Positions 57,600-64,000 of a stretch of DNA of 64,000 nt are shown one piece after another; the stretch's first letter is position 1; every line of letters starts with the position of its first letter. The position numbers and the translations under genes were made by a program. The DNA is from Betaproteobacteria bacterium RIFCSPLOWO2_02_FULL_63_19. GTDB lineage: Bacteria > Pseudomonadota > Gammaproteobacteria > Burkholderiales > SG8-39. The notes beneath the pieces are model-generated. The model did no database searches. It was not told the DNA's origin and saw only the letters and a list, made by a program, of their open reading frames with translations. The DNA lies in assembly GCA_001770415.1 (NCBI GenBank), contig MEQX01000016.1:60519-124518 (forward strand), given 5' to 3'.

Positions 57600-58193
57600 C
57601 TAGCGAAACGGCGTCGCTCCGGTCAAATTGAAGGCGTTGCTTGCCTCGGAAAAGCTCAGTTCGGCACTGTATGACGCGGTTCCAGCTAAGCCCGGCGTCA
57701 GGACTGTCTGGAGCGTCAATTTGCCATTGTTATACAGAGGCAATGCGAGGGTTCCGGAATTTTCCAGCAGTTGGGCCCTCAGCTCTCCGCCCGATGAAAG
57801 ACTGCTGTGGATGTTGACGTACCAATTCCCCGCCAGCAGTTCCGCTTCTTGCGCCGCAGTAAGCGTCACCGAGCCCGTGAGCTTTCCGGCGTTTCCAGTC
57901 GGCTGGGTCGGGAGGCCGATTGCTACACCGGCGTTGGAACCCAGCGCTGCGGGGCCGTGAAAATGGGCTGCCGTTGCAGTGGCCTCAGGATTGAGTTGAT
58001 AGACGATGCTGTACACCAGCGTCTTGGTGGCAGTGTCGTACAGCGCCGTGACGCTGCCGTAGCCGCTCGAACTCGGCACACTGGTCTCCTGTGTCGCGGT
58101 CAGCGGCAACGCCACATAGGCATAGACGTCTGCCCATGCGGACGCGGGAAACGCCAGCACAATGGCCGTCAATAGGCTAATCGGTGTTTTCAT
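57600..58193 (-). CDS. Secreted CHRD-domain protein
   Basis: 197 residues with signal peptide (LLTAIVLAFPASAWA). The ~120-residue core matches a CHRD domain: PLTATQETSVPSSSGYGSVTALYD, LVYSIVYQL, AAHFHGPA, LLAGNWYVNIHSSLSSGGELRAQL. The AHFHG and WYVNIHS...GELRAQ motifs are the usual family signature. CHRD domains occur in chordin and in many bacterial secreted proteins; their function in bacteria is not established, though the histidines might bind metal. Convergent with the MtrAB genes, upstream of the repeat protein on the same strand. Confidence 0.85.
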   Translation of the reverse strand: MKTPISLLTAIVLAFPASAWADVYAYVALPLTATQETSVPSSSGYGSVTALYDTATKTLVYSIVYQLNPEATATAAHFHGPAALGSNAGVAIGLPTQPTGNAGKLTGSVTLTAAQEAELLAGNWYVNIHSSLSSGGELRAQLLENSGTLALPLYNNGKLTLQTVLTPGLAGTASYSAELSFSEASNAFNLTGATPFR

Positions 58194-58705
58194 TCTGAAC
58201 GATCCTCCATGGATATGGGAAAGCGAACGCGCTCCCTAGGGAGGAAACGTGCGAGGCGGGCTTCTTATTCCACCTGCTTGCGAATGACCGAATCGCACGT
58301 CGTTCCGCGCTGCAGCAGTGGACGTGCCGTGGTCGGGGTGAGTTTGGACCTCGCTCGGACGGCAAGAGCCGTTGACGGGGTGTGGCTGTGCGCAATCCTG
58401 CGAGGGGCCGGCTTCCTCGAAACCAGTCACGCGGAACTGGAACGGCGCAACTGAGCCCATCCGCTCTGCACGACGTTTAAGCAATTTGAAATGGATTGCG
58501 GTCCGAGCCACTTACCCGCCGGCCCGCCGGAGACCCGGGGCCGATTGGCCGGGGGGACAGTCTTTGAGCGACGCCATTGCCGCCCGACGATGCACCTATG
58601 TAAGAATGGATACGGTGGGTCCTGATACCGCTGCGGAGATTCGTCCTGAAAAGTTCCCATGTACACCGCTCTGAGGCGAGCAGGACCGCACGCTGGCCGG
58701 TTCAT
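58194..58705. other. 512-bp intergenic region between divergent CHRD and methyltransferase genes
   Basis: Track ORFs here (58209-58454, 58372-58674, 58236-58511) show no homology pattern I recognise, are arginine- and serine-rich in the way of non-coding GC-rich frames, and overlap each other on opposite strands. The region presumably holds both divergent promoters, but I cannot point to one with confidence. A short GGCCGATTGGCC palindrome sits near 58539-58550. Confidence 0.4.
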
Positions 58706-59263
58706 TTGCTGTCGGTGCTGCTTGGCATATTCATCGCCGCAAGTAGCGCGGGATGGGCGATCGCTCAGGGCGCGGCGCTCCGCGTCCCGGACGTGCCCTA
58801 CGAACCAACCCCGCACAACGTGGTGGCGCAGATGCTCCGGCTCGCGCAGGTGCGCGAGGGCGACGTGGTCTATGACCTGGGGTGCGGGGACGGGCGCATC
58901 GTGATTGCGGCGGTCAGGGAGCGCGGGACGCGGGGTGTGTGCGTCGATATCGATCCACAACGCATCCGGGAGAGTCGAGCCAATGCCGCGGCGGCGGCGG
59001 TAGCGGAACGCATCCGTTTTCTGGAGCAGGACCTTTTTACGACGGAAATACGCGAAGCCACTGTCGTCATGCTTTTCCTCTGGCCGGAGGTAAACCTGAA
59101 ATTGCGTCCCAAGCTGTGGCGCGAACTGCGTCCCGGCACGCGAGTCGTTTCGTACGTGCATGACATGGGCGATTGGAAGCCGCAGCGGACCATGACGGTG
59201 CAGGGCCGCTACGGCCCGCGCCCACTGTACCTGTGGACGATTGGGTCGGCGCCGGACCGATAG
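58706..59263 (+). CDS. Class I SAM-dependent methyltransferase with signal-like N-terminus
   Basis: 185 residues from a TTG; start is uncertain because no ATG/GTG is in frame nearby. A hydrophobic stretch [20 protein letters not shown] (~residues 1-20) resembles a signal peptide or anchor. The catalytic domain follows: [39 protein letters not shown] (SAM-binding DLGCGDGR), [18 protein letters not shown] (acidic strand 2 end), [11 protein letters not shown] (strand 3/4), [27 protein letters not shown]. This is a known small-methyltransferase subgroup; the substrate is unknown. It precedes glmU by about 100 bp. Confidence 0.8.
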   Translation: MLSVLLGIFIAASSAGWAIAQGAALRVPDVPYEPTPHNVVAQMLRLAQVREGDVVYDLGCGDGRIVIAAVRERGTRGVCVDIDPQRIRESRANAAAAAVAERIRFLEQDLFTTEIREATVVMLFLWPEVNLKLRPKLWRELRPGTRVVSYVHDMGDWKPQRTMTVQGRYGPRPLYLWTIGSAPDR

Positions 59264-59366
59264 CGCACATCGATTTTGCAATCGGCAACACGGCTCTATA
59301 GAGCCCTCGTGCGAGGACGCGCGTGCTACCATTTGGAGCAACGCAATCCCGTCGACCGGATCCTCC

Positions 59367-60752
59367 GTGAACGTCGTCATCCTCGCTGCCGGCCAGGGCA
59401 AACGCATGCACTCGGATACGCCGAAAGTGCTTCACGCCCTGGCTGGGCGGCCGCTGCTCGCACATGTGATCGATGCCGCGCTCGAACTCGAGCCGCAGCG
59501 GATATGCGTGGTTTACGGCCATGGCGGTGAGGCGGTGCGCGAGGCCCTGGCCGCATCCACGGAATTGCGTGCTACGACCCCGATTACCTGGGTGTTGCAG
59601 GAACCGCAACTGGGCACCGGCCACGCGGTGCAGCAGACACTGCCCCACTTGATCGATGGCGTCCCGACCTTGGTGCTTTACGGTGATGTGCCGCTGATCC
59701 GTGCCGCAACGCTAAGGCGGCTTTGTGCGGCGGCGGGCGCCGGCATGGCCGTGCTCACCGTCGAGCTCGAGGATCCCAAGGGCTATGGCCGTATCGTGCG
59801 CGAGGGCGGCACGGCCTCCGGCGCCGTTTCGCGCATCGTCGAGCAGAAGGACGCAAGCCCATTCGAGCAGGCGATCCGGGAAGTGAACACCGGGATGATG
59901 GTAGTGCCCACGCCGAAGCTCAAGTCCTGGCTGACGCAGCTGAGAAACGACAACGTGCAGCGAGAGTACTACCTCACCGACATTGTCGCGCTGGCAGTCG
60001 CCGATGGTGTCGCCGTCTCGAGCGCGCAGCCGCACGACGTATCGGAGACACTCGGGGTCAACAACCGCAATCAGCTCGCACAACTGGAGCGCGCGTTTCA
60101 GGCACACGTCGCCGGCGAATTGATGGGCCGCGGCGTGACGCTCGCCGACCCGGCGCGTATCGACGTACGTGGGCGGCTCGCGTGCGGGCGCGACGTGGCC
60201 ATCGACATCAATTGCGTGTTCGAGGGAAACGTTGACTTAGGCGACCGCGTGAGCATCGGCGCCCAGTGCGTGCTGAAGAACGTGCGCGTGGCCGCGGGAA
60301 CGCGCATCGAGCCTTTCTGTCACATGGAAGACGCAGACATCGGCGCCAATTGCCGTATAGGTCCCTATGCGCGTGTCCGCCCCGGCACCGCGCTCGCCGA
60401 AGACGTGCACGTCGGAAACTTCGTTGAGGTCAAGGCGAGCCGCATCGGACGCGGCTCCAAGGCCAACCATCTTGCCTACATCGGCGACAGCGACGTGGGC
60501 AGCAGCGTCAACGTCGGCGCGGGAACCATCACCTGCAACTACGATGGCGCGAACAAGCACCGCACCGTAATAGAAGACGACGTGTTCATCGGTTCCGATA
60601 CTCAACTCGTAGCGCCGGTGCGTGTTGGCCGCGGCGCGACCCTGGGCGCGGGGACTACACTGACTCGCGATGCGCCAGCGGGTCAACTCACCGTCTCGCG
60701 CGCGAAACAGGTGTCCCTGCCCGGATGGAAACGTCCGACCAAGAACAAGTGA
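59367..60752 (+). CDS. glmU: Bifunctional N-acetylglucosamine-1-phosphate uridyltransferase/glucosamine-1-phosphate acetyltransferase
   Basis: 461 residues from the GTG at 59367 ([13 protein letters not shown]); the track begins 42 codons earlier inside the methyltransferase. The N-terminal uridyltransferase domain has [49 protein letters not shown]. The C-terminal left-handed beta-helix carries hexapeptide repeats ([66 protein letters not shown]). Makes UDP-GlcNAc for peptidoglycan and LPS. Only 19 bp separate it from glmS. Confidence 0.96.
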   Translation: MNVVILAAGQGKRMHSDTPKVLHALAGRPLLAHVIDAALELEPQRICVVYGHGGEAVREALAASTELRATTPITWVLQEPQLGTGHAVQQTLPHLIDGVPTLVLYGDVPLIRAATLRRLCAAAGAGMAVLTVELEDPKGYGRIVREGGTASGAVSRIVEQKDASPFEQAIREVNTGMMVVPTPKLKSWLTQLRNDNVQREYYLTDIVALAVADGVAVSSAQPHDVSETLGVNNRNQLAQLERAFQAHVAGELMGRGVTLADPARIDVRGRLACGRDVAIDINCVFEGNVDLGDRVSIGAQCVLKNVRVAAGTRIEPFCHMEDADIGANCRIGPYARVRPGTALAEDVHVGNFVEVKASRIGRGSKANHLAYIGDSDVGSSVNVGAGTITCNYDGANKHRTVIEDDVFIGSDTQLVAPVRVGRGATLGAGTTLTRDAPAGQLTVSRAKQVSLPGWKRPTKNK

Positions 60753-60771
60753 ACCGAGCGAGGGTCAAGCC

Positions 60772-62613
60772 ATGTGCGGCATCGTTGGAGCTGTAGCCGG
60801 GCGCAACATTGTCCCGGTCCTGATCGAGGGCCTGAAGCGGCTCGAATATCGGGGTTATGACTCTGCCGGTGTCGCGGTTCTCAACGATCGCAATGCGACG
60901 CCCACGCTGCAACGGGTTCGTTCCACCGGCCGGGTCATCGAACTGGAAAAACTCGCGCTGGCGCAAGGGTTGTCCGGAACGATCGGCGTCGCCCATACCC
61001 GCTGGGCCACCCATGGTGTCCCCTCGGAGAACAACGCGCACCCACATATCTCGGGCGGCGTGTCGGTAGTGCACAACGGCATCATCGAGAACCACGACGA
61101 GATACGCGCGCGGCTGCGCCGCAAAGGCTATGAATTCGCCTCGGAAACAGACACCGAGGTTATTGCGCACCTGGTGCATTCCAACCTGCATGCGAGCGCC
61201 GGCCTGTTCGATGCCGTACGCAAGAGTGTTGCCGACCTGGTAGGCGCCTACGCTGTTGCCGTTGTTAGCGAAAACCATCCATCGAGCGTCGTGGTCGCGC
61301 GCCACGGTGCGCCGCTGCTGATCGGCATCGGTGAGGGCGAAAACTTCGCCGCCTCGGACGCCTCGGCGCTGGTCCAAGTCACGCCGCGCATGATCTACCT
61401 GGAAGACGGCGACTGCGCCGAGATCACTCGCGCGGGAGTTGCCATCACCGACGTTCTGGGACGGCCGTTGGAACGAGATGTGCATATCTCCGAACTCACG
61501 CCCACGGCGGCCGAGCTGGGGCAGTACCGCCATTTCATGGAAAAAGAAATCCACGAGCAGCCAATGGCGGTCGCCAATACGCTGGAAATGGTGACCAATG
61601 CGCACTCCGTATCGCCACAACTATTCGGCGCCGGGGCCGAGCGCGTGCTCGGCGATGTCAACGCGGTGCTGATTCTCGCCTGCGGCACCAGCTATCATGC
61701 CGGCATGGTGGCCCGATACTGGCTGGAGGGTCTCGCCGGTATTCCCTGCAGCGTCGAGATCGCAAGCGAGTACCGGTATCGCGACTCGGTCCCCAATTCG
61801 AAGGCGCTGGTGGTCACGATTTCCCAGTCGGGAGAAACCGCCGATACGCTGGCTGCTCTGCAGCATGCACGCAAGCTGGGACACGTGCAAACACTCGCGA
61901 TCTGCAACGTGCCCGAATCGTCGCTCGTACGCGCATCGGGTCTGCGTTTTCTGACGCGCGCAGGTCCGGAGATCGGCGTCGCCTCGACCAAGGCCTTTAC
62001 CACCCAGCTCGCCGCGCTGGTGCTGCTCACCATGGTACTGGCCAAACTGCGCGGCCGGCTTTCGCGCGATCGCGAGGAAGAATTGCTGCGAGCGCTTCGG
62101 CATCTGCCGACGGCGTTGCAAAACGTCCTGCACGTGGAGCCGCAGGTGAAGATGTGGTCCGAAAAATTCTCGTTAATGCAGCATGCGCTGTTCCTTGGCC
62201 GTGGCATCCACTACCCGATCGCGATGGAGGGCGCGCTGAAGCTCAAGGAAATCTCCTATATTCATGCCGAGGCCTATGCCGCGGGCGAACTCAAGCACGG
62301 CCCGCTTGCGCTGGTGGACAAGAACATGCCGGTGATCGCAATCGCGCCCAAGGACGCGCTATTCGAGAAGCTCAAGTCGAACCTGCAGGAAGTGCGCGCC
62401 CGCGGCGGCGAACTGCACGTGTTCGCGGACCAGGACACCAGGATGACTGGCGGCGATGGCATCCAGGTCATCCGCATGCCCGACCACGCCGGGTTGCTCT
62501 CGCCGATACTGCATACGATCCCGCTGCAGTTGCTGGCCTACCACGCGGCGCTGGATCGCGGCACCGACGTCGACAAGCCGCGCAACCTGGCCAAGTCAGT
62601 GACGGTGGAGTGA
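60772..62613 (+). CDS. glmS: Glutamine-fructose-6-phosphate aminotransferase (isomerizing)
   Basis: 613 residues from the ATG at 60772 ([12 protein letters not shown]), giving the N-terminal catalytic cysteine; the track starts within glmU. Amidotransferase motifs [34 protein letters not shown]. Two SIS isomerase domains: [75 protein letters not shown]-terminal [12 protein letters not shown]. Produces glucosamine-6-phosphate, feeding glmU through GlmM (not here). No glmS ribozyme is expected in this lineage and none is seen in the 19-bp gap. Confidence 0.97.
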   Translation: MCGIVGAVAGRNIVPVLIEGLKRLEYRGYDSAGVAVLNDRNATPTLQRVRSTGRVIELEKLALAQGLSGTIGVAHTRWATHGVPSENNAHPHISGGVSVVHNGIIENHDEIRARLRRKGYEFASETDTEVIAHLVHSNLHASAGLFDAVRKSVADLVGAYAVAVVSENHPSSVVVARHGAPLLIGIGEGENFAASDASALVQVTPRMIYLEDGDCAEITRAGVAITDVLGRPLERDVHISELTPTAAELGQYRHFMEKEIHEQPMAVANTLEMVTNAHSVSPQLFGAGAERVLGDVNAVLILACGTSYHAGMVARYWLEGLAGIPCSVEIASEYRYRDSVPNSKALVVTISQSGETADTLAALQHARKLGHVQTLAICNVPESSLVRASGLRFLTRAGPEIGVASTKAFTTQLAALVLLTMVLAKLRGRLSRDREEELLRALRHLPTALQNVLHVEPQVKMWSEKFSLMQHALFLGRGIHYPIAMEGALKLKEISYIHAEAYAAGELKHGPLALVDKNMPVIAIAPKDALFEKLKSNLQEVRARGGELHVFADQDTRMTGGDGIQVIRMPDHAGLLSPILHTIPLQLLAYHAALDRGTDVDKPRNLAKSVTVE

Positions 62614-62652
62614 CGGGAAGGCGCGCAGCCGCTGGAGCGACGGGGATAGCGG

Positions 62653-62964
62653 ATGATAAATTTCGAAGAAAAGCGAGCAGCGGCCGCAGCTCATATTCGC
62701 CGGACCGTCGACGAAGTCCTGAAGGTTGCCCAGTCAGCGCGTGCCAGCGCGATGGTGGCGGGCGGCAGCAAGCCGCATGTTTCGATTTCCAAGCAGGTGA
62801 GCGATCTAAACGACGCTTACTTTCGCGCCATGCTGTCGGGCATCGAGTTCGCGACGCGCGGCCACTTTGATCACGGCCGCGAGTCGTACGGTTTCACCGA
62901 ATGGATACTGAGAGGACGGCTCGTCGACGTCACGGTCCGGGCCAAGCAGGGGGATCCTGGATAG
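62653..62964 (+). CDS. Small protein of unknown function
   Basis: 103 residues, ATG start (MINFEEKRAAAAAHIRRTVDEVLKVA). A charged helical N-terminus is followed by SKPHVSISKQVSDLNDAYFRAML and a C-terminal RESYGFTEWILRGRLVDVTVRA. The composition and pattern look like a real soluble alpha/beta protein, not an antisense shadow, and the 39-bp spacing from glmS suggests co-transcription. I recognise no family. Antisense ORFs here are weaker. Confidence 0.6.
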   Translation: MINFEEKRAAAAAHIRRTVDEVLKVAQSARASAMVAGGSKPHVSISKQVSDLNDAYFRAMLSGIEFATRGHFDHGRESYGFTEWILRGRLVDVTVRAKQGDPG

Positions 62965-62999
62965 CAGCATTCGCCCGCGGCAATCGTATCCGCCGCACG

Positions 63000-63827
63000 C
63001 TACGTTACCGTGGATTCACGCTGGCGCCGCAGGCAGTCATCGCGGATCGCAGCAACGCGCTCGCGCACCAGGCCGCCGAAGTGGCGCATTCTTTCGACCT
63101 CTTCAGGAGTCAGCGGACCGCTGATCGCGTCCGTGAATGCCGGGCGCGCCTGCACTCGTTCCCACCAGGCGCGGGTGGCGGGTCGCCCGTCGGCGAAGAG
63201 ATCCAGCAGCGTAAGGTAGTCGAGGCGCGCGACGTAAGGCGTGAGGTTGATGTCGGCGAGCGAGTACCCGCTCTGCAATATCCAGTCGCCGCCCGAGGCG
63301 AGCGACTGCTCCAGGTTGGAAAATGCCTTTTCGAATGCGGCCACGGCCCAAGTGACGTAAGGCGATTCAATCCCTTGCGCGTAAGTCGACATGAAGCGGT
63401 CGCGGCGCCTCGGGTCGCCCACGTTGCGAAAGCGCGTTTGACGCTGCTGTTCGGACATTTCCTGCATTGCCTGGCGGAACATCGCCGAGAAACTGATTTC
63501 GGTGACCCCTTCGTGCAATCCTTCGTCCACCGCTTTGCTCCACAGGCGCATGCGCGCACGCTCAAGCGGTTCAACGGGTACGAGCCGCGGAGCGGGATAC
63601 ACGTCCTCGAGATACTCGCAAATGAGCGTGGACTCGATGACTGGCGCCCCGTCGTGCACCAGCGTCGGTACCAGCCCCTTGGGGTTGAGCTTTAGGTATT
63701 CCGGGTTGTACTGCTCGGCGCGGAACAGATCCACGTTGCGCGTTTCGAAGGGAAGGCCCTTTTCGCACAGGGTCAGGCGCACTTTTTGTGCGCACACCGA
63801 ATTGCCGTACTGGTACAGGGTGATCAT
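63000..63827 (-). CDS. Glutathione S-transferase family protein
   Basis: 275 residues from the ATG at 63825-63827 (MITLYQYGNSVCAQKVRL). N-terminal thioredoxin-like domain with YQYGNSVCAQKVRLTLCEKGLPFE, NPKGLVPTLVHDGAPVIESTLICEYLEDVYP (cis-Pro and glutathione-gamma-glutamyl ES motif). C-terminal all-alpha domain includes LASGGDWILQSGYSLADINLTPYVARLDYL with the N-capping SLADI box. Bacterial GSTs of this length act in detoxification or stereospecific conversions. The specific substrate is unknown. Same strand as the partial cyclase upstream. Confidence 0.88.
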   Translation of the reverse strand: MITLYQYGNSVCAQKVRLTLCEKGLPFETRNVDLFRAEQYNPEYLKLNPKGLVPTLVHDGAPVIESTLICEYLEDVYPAPRLVPVEPLERARMRLWSKAVDEGLHEGVTEISFSAMFRQAMQEMSEQQRQTRFRNVGDPRRRDRFMSTYAQGIESPYVTWAVAAFEKAFSNLEQSLASGGDWILQSGYSLADINLTPYVARLDYLTLLDLFADGRPATRAWWERVQARPAFTDAISGPLTPEEVERMRHFGGLVRERVAAIRDDCLRRQRESTVT

Positions 63828-63860
63828 CGCTTTCGCGAGGGCCGGCACCTTGTGTTTGGC

Positions 63861-64000
63861 TCAGGGTATTTCATACACGACGAATTCGTTCGTAATGCCG
63901 CGCAGCGTATGCCGCTGCGGCACGGGCGAAAGCCCGTGCGTGCCGAGCAGGCGTGCCGCGAGCGGATCGGCTACCACCGGCTCGGTAGCGAAGATCGAGC
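63861..64000 (-). CDS. Probable adenylate/guanylate cyclase, C-terminal end (partial)
   Basis: Reading the minus strand from the window edge to the TGA at 63861-63863 gives about 45 residues: ...SIFATEPVVADPLAARLL, GTHGLSPVPQRHTLRGITN and EFVVYEIP. The pattern 'late residue set, then HTLRGITNEFVVYEI' fits the last strands of a class III cyclase catalytic domain (LRGIxxxxxVYE). The rest lies outside the window, so the call is tentative. The coding stretch contains a perfect hairpin GCACGGGC-GAAA-GCCCGTGC (63920-63939). Confidence 0.5.
   Translation of the reverse strand, partial: SIFATEPVVADPLAARLLGTHGLSPVPQRHTLRGITNEFVVYEIP

Noticed and set aside
58209-58674. Small genes in the CHRD-methyltransferase gap
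   Set aside because: Overlapping frames on both strands, no ribosome site or recognisable domain, composition of GC-rich non-coding DNA.
62901-63695. 264-residue plus-strand ORF opposite the GST gene
   Set aside because: Antisense to a clear GST with intact N- and C-terminal domains; composition is that of a shadow frame.

Overview
The window is a GC-rich chromosomal segment from a Gram-negative bacterium, most likely a betaproteobacterium. I base this on gene content and order: cutA-dsbD, hemB/engB/cytochrome c4, cyaY facing lptM-lysA, mrcA-like PBP1A facing pilMNOPQ, then aroK-aroB, gltB-gltD and glmU-glmS. The taxonomic call is inference from remembered synteny, not a search result. No rRNA, tRNA, CRISPR array, transposase or phage gene was recognised.

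Layout. 1-2826: the end of livH, then livM, livG and livF (branched-chain amino acid ABC importer), with a 29-bp tandem repeat across the livM stop and the livM-livG junction. 2913-12027: mixed genes, namely a DUF3014-type membrane protein, a ferredoxin-reductase flavoprotein, an SDR protein, cutA, dsbD, a B12-type radical SAM protein, an overlapping GNAT/sirtuin pair and a VOC protein. 12024-17880: hemB, engB, a di-heme cytochrome c4, an ECF sigma/anti-sigma pair and msrP-msrQ. The hemB-engB gap holds five consecutive inverted repeats ending in a plus-strand terminator, with an anti-Shine-Dalgarno-like sequence in one loop. This is a candidate small RNA. 17892-26449 (minus strand apart from cyaY): RND pump and adaptor, lysA, lptM and PBP1A.

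26590-44195 is a long envelope-machinery block on the plus strand: pilMNOPQ (type IV pilus alignment complex and secretin), aroK-aroB, then a tightly overlapping type II secretion operon gspCDEFGHIJKLMN. Right after it comes a separately promoted 728-residue Ig-like lipoprotein with a 12-bp minisatellite linker. It is a plausible secretion client or surface protein.

46879-53092 encodes glutamate synthase (gltBD). 53423-57012 encodes a decaheme cytochrome of the MtrA/DmsE/PioA type and its outer-membrane barrel partner MtrB/PioB, the core of a trans-outer-membrane electron conduit. Convergent to these are two genes for secreted proteins, one with a CHRD domain and one made of two copies of a ~36-residue repeat. 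The window closes with a methyltransferase carrying a signal-like N-terminus, glmU, glmS, a small unknown gene, a glutathione S-transferase and the C-terminal end of a probable class III nucleotide cyclase.

Most of the window is conserved housekeeping and envelope biology. The observations most worth following are the candidate anti-SD small RNA, the MtrAB conduit with its uncharacterised secreted neighbours, the sigma/anti-sigma/MsrPQ neighbourhood, the sirtuin/acetyltransferase overlap and the two tandem-repeat loci.
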